Origin: Candidatus Tectomicrobia bacterium
GTDB taxonomy: Bacteria > UBA8248
Length of the DNA: 64,000 nucleotides
Reading direction: 5' to 3'
Assembly (NCBI GenBank): GCA_016192135.1
Contig: JACPUR010000041.1
Coordinates: forward strand, 285,164 to 349,163
A program made the position numbers and the translations under genes. Positions 43,243-52,085 of the stretch are shown here, piece by piece. The notes under the pieces are model-generated. The model worked only from the letters and a program-made list of their open reading frames with translations. It did not search any database and was not told where the DNA came from. How positions within the stretch are numbered: the first letter of the stretch is position 1; each line of letters starts with the position of its first letter.

Positions 43243-43833
43243 TCACACCCCGAAATCCTTGACCTCGCTCTCCCCCAGCCCCAGGGCGTGGCCCATCTCG
43301 TGGAGGAGGAGCTCCCCGATGAGGCGGCGCCAGGCGCGGCGGTCCCGCCCGCACTCGTCCTTCACCAGGGCGGCGTAGATCTCGATGGCGTTCATGGCCG
43401 GGTGCCAGATGGCCGTGGGGAGGTAGCCCACGTCCTTCACCGTCTCGGGCGTGGGGAGGTCCATCAGGCGCACCGGGATGCCGCGTTTCTCGATCTCCCG
43501 GCGCATGTCCGGGTGGATGTCCTCGGCGAGCGAGCGCTCGAGGATGGCCTCCATCTCGTCGATCTCCTCCTCGGAGACCTCGGGCAGCTCCCTCTCCATC
43601 CAGCGCTGGATCTCGCGCACGTCCTCGGGGAGGGGCGGCTCGTCCCCCTCCTCCTCGGGGCCCCGCAGGGCCTCGCGGTAGTCCTGGAGCCTCGTGGTGC
43701 GCGCCGCGAGGAAGTAGAGCCCCGCCCCCACCGCCGCGAGCCCCGCCAGGGCCAGGAGCCCCAGCACGGGCGCCAGGATGGGCTCCCACCACCAGGGCTG
43801 CAGGAAATCCCAGTCGCCGAGAATGGAGGACAT
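43243..43833 (-). CDS. Membrane-anchored zincin metalloprotease-like protein
   Basis: A 196-aa protein. One N-terminal membrane helix (ILAPVLGLLALAGLAAVGAGLYFLA) is followed by an acidic helical stretch and a C-terminal protease domain with HEMGHALGLGE, a metzincin-like HExxHxxGxxE motif. The third ligand position is Glu, as in some aminopeptidase-like zincins. The catalytic domain is short (about 60 residues around the motif), so it is a minimal zincin of unknown substrate. Orientation of the domain relative to the membrane is not certain. It is encoded alone between repeat-rich gaps. Confidence 0.8.
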   Translation of the reverse strand: MSSILGDWDFLQPWWWEPILAPVLGLLALAGLAAVGAGLYFLAARTTRLQDYREALRGPEEEGDEPPLPEDVREIQRWMERELPEVSEEEIDEMEAILERSLAEDIHPDMRREIEKRGIPVRLMDLPTPETVKDVGYLPTAIWHPAMNAIEIYAALVKDECGRDRRAWRRLIGELLLHEMGHALGLGESEVKDFGV

Positions 43834-43918
43834 GGGGAAACCTCGCCAGACGAGCGGCCCAGCCCGCTTGTCATCCTGAGCGTAGCGAAGGATCTGCGTA
43901 CTGCGCCACCTGCCTGAA

Positions 43919-44971
43919 TCAGGACTTGAAATGGTCTAAGAAGTGCTTAAGGCCGCATTTGTAGATATCTTCGTCAGGATTGATGAAAGGGCTCAGTGCC
44001 TTGCCTAAATTGTCTGGATCGCCATCGCAAACGATCTTGATCGTCTCCGGTTTCTTCTTCTGAAAGATACTCAACAACCACGACATCAAATACGTATCCG
44101 CTCGCGGAAGCCCACAGCCGATGAAAAACATTTTTTCAATCTCGTTATCGTAGAACCAATTCTTCGCGCTGGCCCAATGCCTTTGGAAAAGATATCCCCA
44201 TCGCTGGCCGAGCCACTCTTCCTTTTGATAGAAAAAGGGGATCAGGATAGGAGTATATACCCTACCGGTCCCGTTCTCCTTGTATACCCAATATCCACCT
44301 TTCTCCTTACAGGAAATATGTGTCTCATTACTGACATTCACAAAATCTAATTTGGCATCCGCAAGATCGTCCCTTACATACAAAGGCTCAACCCCAATCA
44401 GTTCCCTGTCTCCAACTCTTCGTTCCTCCATCCAATTAATTGAACCGTGAAGTTTATAGAGTGGAACCGCGTGTTCCTGGTGCGCCCTCTGTAGCGGAAT
44501 TTCAGGATATTCAAATTCAAGTCCTTGCCCCTCTTTCAATACATTTTCCGTAAAGAGATCATAATTTGTTGTCAGAATGACGACCTTGTCTTTTCCAGCA
44601 TCGCGAATGAAACGCCTTGCAAATTCGCAAGCCACATCCCATTTCTCCACTTTTTGAGCTATCATGTAATCTCTAATTGCACTGCGTAGATTGATGATTG
44701 CTTTCTTAGCCATCCCTTTGCTACTGGGCGTTGCGAGATTAGAATATGCAAGGTTGTGAAGGTGAGACATGCAGACTTCGATATCTCCAATTTTTCTTAT
44801 CCATGTCGGCAACGGCACACCATTAATCTTGTAAAAGCTGATCCTTGCCTCCCTGCCATCTCCCAATACGCTGTCGATAAAACTCCCTTCCTTCTGGGTG
44901 GGAATCCTTCCAATGCCTCGCGTAAACCCCGACCCCAAAAACAGCACCGTCACGCCTTTGCCGTCCGCCAT
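43919..44971 (-). CDS. SIR2-like domain protein, probable defence gene
   Basis: A 350-aa protein from ATG 44971 (GGAGG six bases upstream). A longer frame to 45112 has no site and is low-complexity. The SIR2 fold is shown by VLFLGSGFTRGIG (residues 9-21), VVILTTNYDLFTENVL, VPLYKLHGSINWM, and PILIPFFYQKE followed by MFFIGCGLPRADTYL. SIR2-like proteins often hydrolyse NAD+ in antiphage systems such as Thoeris, DSR and Avs. Here there is no partner gene. GC is about 44%, far below the flanking genes, which indicates recent acquisition as a single cargo gene. Confidence 0.82.
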   Translation of the reverse strand: MADGKGVTVLFLGSGFTRGIGRIPTQKEGSFIDSVLGDGREARISFYKINGVPLPTWIRKIGDIEVCMSHLHNLAYSNLATPSSKGMAKKAIINLRSAIRDYMIAQKVEKWDVACEFARRFIRDAGKDKVVILTTNYDLFTENVLKEGQGLEFEYPEIPLQRAHQEHAVPLYKLHGSINWMEERRVGDRELIGVEPLYVRDDLADAKLDFVNVSNETHISCKEKGGYWVYKENGTGRVYTPILIPFFYQKEEWLGQRWGYLFQRHWASAKNWFYDNEIEKMFFIGCGLPRADTYLMSWLLSIFQKKKPETIKIVCDGDPDNLGKALSPFINPDEDIYKCGLKHFLDHFKS

Positions 44972-45153
44972 GATGGGCCTCCGCGCGCAAGCCGGGCGTC
45001 CGCCTTCGTCCGTGATCCCTTCACTTTGGGGCCGGGCGCCCGGACCGCGCAAGCGGCCTACTCCCCTCCCCCCGCCTCCCCTATAATGGCCGACGGCACG
45101 CCCAGAACCCATCTTCCGGCTCTCATCTTCCGCGGCGAGGAGGAAGCGGCGCC

Positions 45154-46209
45154 ATGGCCAAGCGGCTGGTGGTCTGTTTCGACGGCACCTGGAACACCCC
45201 GGACGAGGACGGCGACATCGACGGCAACACGAGCACCAACGTCCACAAGTTCTACGAGGCGGTCCTGCCCCGGGACGCGGGCGGCACCGAGCAGGTCAAG
45301 CGGTACGACGAGGGGGTGGGGACCAAGTGGTACGAGAAGGTCCGGGGCGGGGCCTTCGGCGTCGGCCTCTCGGAGAACATCCAGGAGGGCTACCGCTTCC
45401 TCGTGGACCGCTACGAGGAGGGGGACGAGGTCTTCATCCTCGGCTTCAGCCGGGGCGGCTACACGGCCCGCAGCCTGGTGGGCATGATCCGCAACGCCGG
45501 CCTCCTCAAGCCCGCGCACAAGGACCTCACCTCCGAGGCCTACTCCCTCTACCGCACCCGGGACGGGAGCGCCGACACCGAGAACGCCGTGTTCTTCCGC
45601 CGCGAGTTCTCGCGGGAGATCCGCATCCACTTCCTCGGGGTGTGGGACACGGTGGGGGCGCTGGGCATCCCGCTCCAGTCGTTCGAGTGGTTCAACCGGG
45701 GCTTCTACCAGTTCCACGACACCGAGCTGAGCGGCATCGTCGCGAACGCCTACCACGCCGTGGCCATCGACGAGCACCGGGAGAACTACACGGCCACCCT
45801 CTGGGACCCGAAGGAGAAGCCCAACCAGACGGTCGAGCAGGTGTGGTTCGTGGGGGCGCACGCCAACGTGGGGGGCGGCTACCCCGACTGCGGGCTCTCG
45901 GACGTGACCCTCGACTGGATGATGAAGAAGACCTCGGGCTGCGGCCTGGCCCTCGACCCGGCCAAGGCGCCCCGGCCCGCGCCCGACGTGGCGGGACTCG
46001 CGGTGCGCGACTCCTACAAGGAGTTCCTGGGCGGGCTCTACGGCCTCGTCTCCCCGCGGCGCTACCGCACCATCGGCCACACCCTCTACGGCGCCGAGTC
46101 GCTGGACACGACGGTGTTCGAGCGGCTGAGCCGCGACCCGGACTACCGCCCCAAGAACCCCGTCGGGGAGCACGCGCGCGGCGCGCGGGCGGGGCGCCTG
46201 CGGGGGTGA
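45154..46209 (+). CDS. DUF2235 alpha/beta-hydrolase-like protein
   Basis: A 351-aa protein. The start KRLVVCFDGTWNTPDEDG and the nucleophile elbow GFSRGGYTARSL (Ser99) are diagnostic of DUF2235, the family containing T6SS Tle1-type phospholipase effectors. Later motifs include GVWDTVGALG and WFVGAHANVGGGYPD, which place the catalytic Asp and His. No T6SS or immunity genes are near, so a housekeeping hydrolase role is as likely as an effector. A TATAAT at about 45080 may be its -10 box. Confidence 0.88.
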   Translation: MAKRLVVCFDGTWNTPDEDGDIDGNTSTNVHKFYEAVLPRDAGGTEQVKRYDEGVGTKWYEKVRGGAFGVGLSENIQEGYRFLVDRYEEGDEVFILGFSRGGYTARSLVGMIRNAGLLKPAHKDLTSEAYSLYRTRDGSADTENAVFFRREFSREIRIHFLGVWDTVGALGIPLQSFEWFNRGFYQFHDTELSGIVANAYHAVAIDEHRENYTATLWDPKEKPNQTVEQVWFVGAHANVGGGYPDCGLSDVTLDWMMKKTSGCGLALDPAKAPRPAPDVAGLAVRDSYKEFLGGLYGLVSPRRYRTIGHTLYGAESLDTTVFERLSRDPDYRPKNPVGEHARGARAGRLRG

Positions 46210-46347
46210 GGGGCGCCGGGCTTCCCCTCCGGGCGGAAAGGCGGCTAGATTGGGGGCACGTCATTCTCCCGCCGGAGGCCGCATGAGGGCGCCACACGCA
46301 AGCCGGAGCACCGCCGGGCGCACGGCCCGCCGGGACACTCTCCCCTG

Positions 46348-47229
46348 ATGCCCGCGCCGGCCGCCGCCGCCCTCTTCGCGCTGGGCACCTCGTTCTTCTT
46401 CGGCGCCTTCAGCATCCTGGTGCGCCTGGGGCGCGAGCACGCCAACGCCATCACCGGGGTGTTCATCAGCCTCCTGGCGCCGCTCCCATTATTCATCGCC
46501 GCCGCCCTCTGGATGCGGGACGCCTCCTGGTGGGACGGGCGCGCCATCGGGTTCTTCATCCTGGCCGGGCTGTCGGGGCCCGCCTGCTCGCGGGTCTTCC
46601 TCTATCTCTCGCTGCACCACCTGGGCGTGGCGCGGACCATGCCGCTGACCTCGGTAACGCCGCTCTTCTCGACGATGCTGGCGGCCGCCGTCCTGGGGGA
46701 GCGGCCGGGGCCCTACGTCTGGGCGGGGACGCTCCTCATCGTGACGGGCTGCGCCGCCCTCTCCTACAAGAAGACCTCGGACACGAGCTGGTCCCGGCGC
46801 CACCTGTGGCTCATCGGGGTGAGCGTGCTGGCGGCGGCGTGGTCGTTCCTCTTCCGCAAGCTCGCCCTCACGGCGGTGAACGCCCCCGTGCTGGGGGTGA
46901 CGGTCTCGAGCCTGGCGGGGCTCTTCTTCCTCTCCCTCTTCCGGCCGCTCATGCCCGCCGCCGAGCGCCCCCGGCTCCCGAACGCCAAGGCGTGGGCCTT
47001 CTACGGGAGCTGCGGGCTGCTGAACGGGGCGGGCTTCTTGACCCAGTTCTACGCGCTGGGGCTGGGGGACGTCTCGATCGTCATCCCGCTGAGCTCGACG
47101 GCGCCCTTCTTCTCGCTCCTGCTGAGCCGCCTCCTCCTGCGCGGGACCGAGCGCGTGACGAAGCTCATCGTCTGGGGCACCGTCCTCATCGTGGCGGGCG
47201 CCGCCCTCATCGCGTGGAGGCTGCGGTAA
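46348..47229 (+). CDS. EamA/DMT-family transporter
   Basis: A 293-aa integral membrane protein with about ten helices forming two EamA repeats (LFALGTSFFFGAFSILVRLG in the first, GVSVLAAAWSFLFRKLAL in the second). Signature segments include TMPLTSVTPLFSTMLAAAVLGE and VSIVIPLSSTAPFFSLLLSR. It is likely a drug/metabolite exporter or importer of unknown substrate. The SDR gene begins 62 bp downstream on the same strand, so the two may form a small transcription unit. Confidence 0.92.
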   Translation: MPAPAAAALFALGTSFFFGAFSILVRLGREHANAITGVFISLLAPLPLFIAAALWMRDASWWDGRAIGFFILAGLSGPACSRVFLYLSLHHLGVARTMPLTSVTPLFSTMLAAAVLGERPGPYVWAGTLLIVTGCAALSYKKTSDTSWSRRHLWLIGVSVLAAAWSFLFRKLALTAVNAPVLGVTVSSLAGLFFLSLFRPLMPAAERPRLPNAKAWAFYGSCGLLNGAGFLTQFYALGLGDVSIVIPLSSTAPFFSLLLSRLLLRGTERVTKLIVWGTVLIVAGAALIAWRLR

Positions 47230-47291
47230 CCCTGGCGCGCGGGCGGAAAAGGGAGATATCCTTGGGTCCCACACACTCACGAGGAGAGAGA

Positions 47292-48056
47292 ATGAACGCG
47301 CCGGGGGATTTCCAGGGCCAGTGCGCCGTGGTCACGGGGGCCGCGACCGGCATCGGGGAGGCGGCGGCCCGCGAGCTGGCGCGGCGGGGCTGCGCCGTCT
47401 GCGTGATGGACATCGACGCCGGAGGGGCCGGGCGGGTGGCGGGCGCCATCCGGGAAGCGGGCGGGGAGGCCTTCGACTCCGTCACCGATTTGATGGACTG
47501 GAAGGCCACGCGAAGAGGCGTCGAGGAGGCGCACGACAAGAAGGGCCGGCTCGACATCGTGGTGCACTGCGCGGGCGGCTTCCCCGAGTACGTGAGCCTG
47601 ATGGATTGCCCCGCCGAGGCGTGGGACGGGGTGGTGAACTCCAACCTGCGCTCGATGTTCTACCTGCTGAAGGCCGCGGCGCCGCTGATGATCCAGGCGC
47701 GCTACGGGCGCTTCGTCGCCCTCTCCAGCATGGCCGCCCGGAGCGGGGTGAACCCCAATCCCCCGCACTACACCGCCGCCAAGGGCGGCGTCCTCGCCCT
47801 GGCGCGCCAAGCGGCGCGGGAGCTCGCCCCCCATGGGATCACGGTGAACGCCGTCGCACCCGCCAACGTGCGCACCCCGCGCACCCTCGCCATCCGGAGC
47901 GAGGAGCGCATCCGCCACATCGAGCGGACCACCCCCGCCGGCCGCCTCTCCGAGCCCGGGGAGGTCGCCGCGGCCGTCGTCTTCCTCTGCAGCCCCGAGG
48001 CCGGCTACATCACCGGGGCGACGCTCGACGTGAACGGCGGGGCGACGATGGTGTGA
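47292..48056 (+). CDS. Short-chain dehydrogenase/reductase (SDR)
   Basis: A 254-aa protein starting at ATG 47292 after AGGAGAGAG. The cofactor motif is TGAATGIGEAAARELA, the N-x-A-G-like NAG position reads CAGG, the catalytic Ser lies in VALSSMAARSG, and YTAAKGG holds Tyr/Lys. The C-terminal YITGATLDVNGGATMV is standard for classical FabG-like SDRs. It reduces or oxidises an unspecified carbonyl or alcohol using NAD(P)H. The fold is complete and there is no sign of damage. Confidence 0.93.
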   Translation: MNAPGDFQGQCAVVTGAATGIGEAAARELARRGCAVCVMDIDAGGAGRVAGAIREAGGEAFDSVTDLMDWKATRRGVEEAHDKKGRLDIVVHCAGGFPEYVSLMDCPAEAWDGVVNSNLRSMFYLLKAAAPLMIQARYGRFVALSSMAARSGVNPNPPHYTAAKGGVLALARQAARELAPHGITVNAVAPANVRTPRTLAIRSEERIRHIERTTPAGRLSEPGEVAAAVVFLCSPEAGYITGATLDVNGGATMV

Positions 48057-48087
48057 GGGAGGGCGTGGCCGACTGCCAAAGGCGAGA

Positions 48088-48429
48088 TTATTTCCTGAGA
48101 TCGCCCAGCGCCCGCTCGATGGCGAGCTTGAGCCCCGGCAGTTTTTCCTTGAGGGCGCTCCAGATAATGCTCCAGTTTGTCTGAAAATAACGATGAATCA
48201 GCGTGTCCCGCAACCCCGCCATGCCTTTCCAATCAATTTCCCTGCATATTTTCTTAAAGTCGGCAGATATGTTCTTGGCCGCTTCCCCTATGATCTCAAA
48301 GCTCCTTGCGCTCGCTCGCTTGATGACCTCATCCCCAAGGAACTGCTCGTAGGTCATGTCTTGCGTCTGCTGCAGAAGGAAATTGATCTCGTCGAGAATA
48401 TGCCGGAGGAATAGCTCATCCGACTTCAT
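48088..48429 (-). CDS. hepT: HepT-like (DUF86) HEPN ribonuclease toxin
   Basis: A 113-aa protein. ARSFEIIGEAAKNIS and GLRDTLIHRYF are the DUF86 hallmarks, and R74...H79-R-Y81 is the RX4HXY catalytic motif. HepT cleaves RNA and is controlled by its MNT partner, which in related pairs polyAMPylates the motif tyrosine. The antitoxin gene upstream overlaps its start by 14 bases, fixing the pair as one operon. AT content is slightly higher than in the flanking genes. Confidence 0.92.
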   Translation of the reverse strand: MKSDELFLRHILDEINFLLQQTQDMTYEQFLGDEVIKRASARSFEIIGEAAKNISADFKKICREIDWKGMAGLRDTLIHRYFQTNWSIIWSALKEKLPGLKLAIERALGDLRK

Positions 48430-48787
48430 GCCACCGGACCTCTTTCTCCACGAAGGGCTTGAGATATTTGCTCAAGCCCTCCGGCGTGACAAGCTCGACT
48501 TTCCTGCCGGAAAGCTTCCTGAGCTGCTCATGAAGCTCCATGAAGCGGTCGAAATTGGGCTCGGAGAAATCGACGAGGAAATCCACGTCGCTCCTGGCGG
48601 TTTGCTCGTTTCGGACGAAGGAACCGAAGATGCCAATCCGCCTGACCTTGCATCTTCTCAGGAGGTCCCGGTTCGCGCGCAGGAGGGACAGCACCTCGCG
48701 CCGGGTCTGGACCTTGGCGCGCCGCGGACGGGCGACTTTCCGCTTCGCCAGGCGCTCGGGCGTCTTGGGGGCCGTCTTCCCGGGCAT
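48416..48787 (-). CDS. mntA: MntA-like nucleotidyltransferase antitoxin
   Basis: A 123-aa protein from ATG 48787, with AAGGAGG just upstream; a TTG at 48805 in the same frame is less likely. The minimal nucleotidyltransferase motif GSFVRNEQTARSDVDFLVD gives GSx10DxD. An Arg/Lys-rich N-terminal tail precedes it. It pairs with HepT, adding AMP to the toxin to silence it. The coding ends overlap, with the antitoxin first as usual for HEPN/MNT modules. Confidence 0.9.
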   Translation of the reverse strand: MPGKTAPKTPERLAKRKVARPRRAKVQTRREVLSLLRANRDLLRRCKVRRIGIFGSFVRNEQTARSDVDFLVDFSEPNFDRFMELHEQLRKLSGRKVELVTPEGLSKYLKPFVEKEVRWHEVG

Positions 48788-48850
48788 CTTCCCCTCCTTC
48801 CCCAAATCCGGTTCAGGTTAGCATGGATCAATGCTCCGGCGAACGCGCGC

Positions 48851-49750
48851 TTACCCCTCCCCCAGCGCCTCGCGTACCAGCGGAACAATCTCGCTGAATC
48901 TCTCCGCCACCCGCGCCCCCGCCCCGCGCAGGAGCCTCTTCTTGGCGGAGGGCGCGCCCACGCCTCGCTCGACGAGGGCGCCGGTGTGGCTCACGGCGGG
49001 GGGCTGGGGCATGCGCTCCATGAACTCGCCGGGGATCATGGCGACGAGGGGCTTGGTGAAGCCGCCCGAGCGGATGAAGGCGGCGGCCTCCTCCTCCCGG
49101 CCCGTGCCGGGCTCCCCGAAGAGGACGACGCACTTCGTCTCGGGGTCCTTCTCGAAGAGGGCGAGCATCTCGGCGAAGGCCGCGCCGATGAGGAGGTCCC
49201 CCCCGATGGCCACGTAGGTGCTCTGGCCGATCCCGGCCTTCGTCAGGAAGAGGCAGATCTCGGCCCCCATCCCCCCGCTCCGGCTCACGACCCCGACGGG
49301 CCCCGGGCGGAACATGAGGTGGGGCACCTCGCCCCCCGTCCCCCCCACCTTGGCCTTCCCGGGGCTCACCATCCCCTGGCTGTTCGGGCCGATGACGAGG
49401 GCCCCCGCCCGCCCCGCGCGGGCGAGGATCTCGGCCGCGTCGTGGTGGGGCACCCCCTCCGCCAGGATGTGCACGGACGGAACCCCGGCCTCGATGGCCT
49501 CCAGCGCCGCCGCCTTGGCGAAGCGCGCCGGGATGAAGAGAACCGAGAGATCGGCTTCGTGCTCCTTCAGCGCGTCCGCCACGGTGGAATAGATAGGAAT
49601 CCCCTCCACCCGCTCGCCCCCCTTGCCGGGGGAGACGCCCGCCACGATTCGCGTGCCGTAGGCCGTCATGGTGGGGATGAGGCGGCGGGCCTCGCCACCG
49701 GTCGCCCCCTGCACCAGCACCCGCGTCGAGCCGTCGAGGAGGATGCTCAC
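48851..49750 (-). CDS. Succinyl-CoA-synthetase alpha-like CoA ligase subunit
   Basis: A 299-aa protein starting at GTG 49750, whose GTGA overlaps the stop of the beta-like gene. The CoA-binding Rossmann part holds VLVQGATGGEARRLIPTM and KGGERVEGIPIYSTVADAL. The ligase part has VGVVSRSGGMGAEICLFL, and AVSHTGALVE supplies the phosphohistidine (His in SHTGA). Together with the upstream ATP-grasp subunit it forms an acid-CoA ligase. The substrate may be succinate, malate or another dicarboxylate, since the pair is not near TCA-cycle genes. Confidence 0.87.
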   Translation of the reverse strand: MSILLDGSTRVLVQGATGGEARRLIPTMTAYGTRIVAGVSPGKGGERVEGIPIYSTVADALKEHEADLSVLFIPARFAKAAALEAIEAGVPSVHILAEGVPHHDAAEILARAGRAGALVIGPNSQGMVSPGKAKVGGTGGEVPHLMFRPGPVGVVSRSGGMGAEICLFLTKAGIGQSTYVAIGGDLLIGAAFAEMLALFEKDPETKCVVLFGEPGTGREEEAAAFIRSGGFTKPLVAMIPGEFMERMPQPPAVSHTGALVERGVGAPSAKKRLLRGAGARVAERFSEIVPLVREALGEG

Positions 49751-50958
49751 GCCCCGGTCCCATAGGCGCGCTTGGCGATGCGGCGGCAGACGTCCTCGAG
49801 CGAGAAGTCTTCCTCGTGCCACTCGACCCCCGGCACCTCGGCGATGAGCCGCCGCGCCTCCTCAGCCCCGGGCCCGGCGTAGCGCACGACCACGGGGAAC
49901 CTCGTGTAGTCGAGCCCCGCCTCCTTCAGGCCCTGGACGATGCCCGCCACGCGAACGTTCACCCGGGCGAAGTTGCTCACGTTCGAGGCGAGCACCAGGC
50001 CCTTGAGGCCCGGCTTCCGGAGGACGGCCTTCACCATCCGGCGCATCTTCTCCTCGTAGCGGCCCGGGGTGATGTCGAAGGTGCAGGCCGGGCGGCCCCC
50101 CCGGCGGAGGAACTCCTCCAGGCTGGTGAGGCCGTAGCCCCCTCCCGAGACCATGAAGCCGACGTCGCCCTCCATCTCGCTGAAGCGGATGGCCCCGACG
50201 TGCGGATCGATGGCGTCGATCTCCCGCACTTCCTTCTCCAGGGACGTGAGGGGCCGCCAGCCGTTCCCCTGCTCCTCCCCGAGGAGGGCCTCCAGCTCCG
50301 GATGGCGGAAGAGGGCCTGATCGTCCACCTCGAAGGCGCACGAGGCGGCGACCATCCGGCCGTCCCCGAGGACAGCCAGCGGGTTCACCTCCGCCAGGCG
50401 GCCGTCCGAGGCGCGGAAGGCGGCGTAGAGGCCGCACATCGCGCGCGCGGCGGCCTCGGCCTGGGGGCCGGCGAGCCTCCCCTCGCGGGCGAGATCGAGC
50501 GCATCGAGGTAGGAGAGCCCGTCCACGATGTCGATGGGGAGCTCGCGGAGGCGGTCCGGGCGGGAGGCCGCGATCTCCTCCACGTCCATCCCGCCCTCGG
50601 CGGAGAATAGGAGGAGGGGGGACTTCGTCCGCCAGTCGAAGGTGAGCGAGACGAAGCACTCGCGCCTCATGTCGAGGGCCTCCATCACCAGGAGGCGCCG
50701 CACCGGGAAGTTGCGCACCGTCATGCCCAGGATGCGCGCCGCCTCGGCATGGGCGTGCTCCGGCGAGGCGGCGAGCTTGACCGCCCCCGCCCGGCCCCGC
50801 TTCCCGACCGGCACCAGCGCCTTGAGCACGGCCCGCCCGCCCAGGCGCCTCACGGCCGAAGCGGCCTCCTCCGCCGAGGCGGCGAGGAGGTACGAGGGCA
50901 CGGGCACGCCGTGCCGCCTCAGCAGGTCGAGGGAGTCGTGCTCGAGGAGCCGGGCCAA
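49747..50958 (-). CDS. Succinyl-CoA-synthetase beta-like ATP-grasp subunit
   Basis: A 403-aa protein starting at TTG 50958. The ATP-grasp fold is seen in DLLRRHGVPVPSYLLAASA, RAVLKALVPVGKRGRAGAVKL and ECFVSLTFDWRT, and the AEVNPLAVLGDGRMVA motif is typical of SucC. The C-terminal ligase domain has FMVSGGGYGLTSLE and GLVLASNVSNFARVN. Partner of the alpha-like gene, which overlaps by four bases. It belongs to the malate-CoA-ligase/succinate-CoA-ligase group, with the exact acid unknown. Confidence 0.87.
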   Translation of the reverse strand: MARLLEHDSLDLLRRHGVPVPSYLLAASAEEAASAVRRLGGRAVLKALVPVGKRGRAGAVKLAASPEHAHAEAARILGMTVRNFPVRRLLVMEALDMRRECFVSLTFDWRTKSPLLLFSAEGGMDVEEIAASRPDRLRELPIDIVDGLSYLDALDLAREGRLAGPQAEAAARAMCGLYAAFRASDGRLAEVNPLAVLGDGRMVAASCAFEVDDQALFRHPELEALLGEEQGNGWRPLTSLEKEVREIDAIDPHVGAIRFSEMEGDVGFMVSGGGYGLTSLEEFLRRGGRPACTFDITPGRYEEKMRRMVKAVLRKPGLKGLVLASNVSNFARVNVRVAGIVQGLKEAGLDYTRFPVVVRYAGPGAEEARRLIAEVPGVEWHEEDFSLEDVCRRIAKRAYGTGA

Positions 50959-50990
50959 GGGGAGTCTCCAGGATTTAGCGATGGGCGACG

Positions 50991-51020
50991 CGTAGGGGCG
51001 TATTGCAATACGTCCCTACA
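50991..51020. repeat. Dispersed palindrome, copy 4
   Basis: GTAGGGGCGTATTG paired with CAATACGTCCCTAC, one mismatch. Full-length member of the palindrome family. Confidence 0.75.
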
Positions 51021-51046
51021 ATCGATTCAGAGAGGGCATTGCTCTT

Positions 51047-51126
51047 CCCCCTCCCGCCGGGAGGGGGTGGGGGGAGGGAATGCACCAGAAACGTCCCCCA
51101 CCCTGCCCTCCCCCGGAGGGGGAGGG
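51047..51126. repeat. REP-like GC hairpins
   Basis: CCCCCTCCC/GGGAGGGGG at 51047-51067 and CCCTCCCC/GGGGAGGG near 51105-51126, just downstream of the M19 peptidase stop. Confidence 0.6.
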
Positions 51127-51149
51127 AGAAACCAAGCACGATCCATTTC

Positions 51150-52085
51150 CTACGGCAGCGACCGCCGGAGGCATTCCTTCAGCGTGCTCCCGCAGAAAGA
51201 GCGGGCGAAGTCCTCCCCGTGGGCGCGGGCCAGGCGCCCGGCGAAGGCGGGGACGCCCCACACCCCCTTCAGCTCGCCGAAGGTGCGGTTGCCGGCCGGG
51301 CCGGGGGTGTGCGTCCCGGCGAAGTCGGTCCCGAGGCACACCTGGGCGGGCGCCACCTCGGCCAGGAAATCGATCTCCTCCATGTACCGCCCGAAGGCGG
51401 CGTAGAAGCCCGGGTGGGGCGCCAGGCCGATGAGGCCCCCCGTCTCCAGGAGCCGCCGCGCGGCCGTCCGGGGCAGCCCCCGCTCGCCGAAGGCCGGGAC
51501 GGCGGCCTCGTCGAGGTGACCGTGGGAGTAATGGAGCGGGTTCCCGGTCACGAGGGCCAGGTCGATCAGGTCGTCTTTGGTCCGGTGGTTGGCGTGGGAG
51601 CAATCCACGAGAAAGCCCTTCTCCCAGGCGCGCAGGGCGAAGTCGCGGCCCAGGGGGGTGAGGCCCCGCGCAGGGTCGCCCTTGGCCCCGCCGCCCAGGG
51701 CGCTGTCCTCGTTGTAGAGGGGCCCCAGGCCGCGGAAGCCCTCATCCCACATCCAGTCGAGGAACTTGAAGTCCGCCTCGCGCTCGATGAAGTAGATGCC
51801 CTCGGCGTGGAGGACCTGGCGGCCCGTCCCCTCGAGGTCCGCCGCCCGGAGGACCAGCGTCAGCCCCGGGATCTGGCGAATGAGCCGGACGTCCTCCTCC
51901 AGGACCTTCAGCTGCTCGGCCTGGGGCGCGCCGGCCTTGCGCCCGGTGGCGCTGAATACCCCGCCCAGCCGCCGGGCGGCGGGGAGGTCGATCTGCTCGC
52001 TGAGGTAGGCCTTGTCCGGCGGGAGATTCACCATGTAGCGCAGGTCGGTGTGGAAATCCCAGATGTCGCCGAAAGCGATGGGCAT
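51150..52085 (-). CDS. Membrane-dipeptidase-like (peptidase M19) protein
   Basis: A 311-aa TIM-barrel metallohydrolase. The metal-binding start is DFHTD in place of the usual HxD motif. Later ligands lie in LVDCSHANHRT and LHYSHG, and the C-terminal CLGTDFAGTHTPG matches the M19 GTDFDG motif. It probably hydrolyses dipeptides or a related amide and is cytosolic, since no signal peptide is seen. Its ATG overlaps the stop of the EEP gene by one base (TGATG), so the two genes are coupled. Confidence 0.87.
   Translation of the reverse strand: MPIAFGDIWDFHTDLRYMVNLPPDKAYLSEQIDLPAARRLGGVFSATGRKAGAPQAEQLKVLEEDVRLIRQIPGLTLVLRAADLEGTGRQVLHAEGIYFIEREADFKFLDWMWDEGFRGLGPLYNEDSALGGGAKGDPARGLTPLGRDFALRAWEKGFLVDCSHANHRTKDDLIDLALVTGNPLHYSHGHLDEAAVPAFGERGLPRTAARRLLETGGLIGLAPHPGFYAAFGRYMEEIDFLAEVAPAQVCLGTDFAGTHTPGPAGNRTFGELKGVWGVPAFAGRLARAHGEDFARSFCGSTLKECLRRSLP

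Noticed and set aside
48356..49765. 469-aa plus-strand ORF opposite the CoA-ligase genes
   Set aside because: Antisense shadow. The minus strand holds the recognisable HepT/MntA and CoA-ligase proteins.
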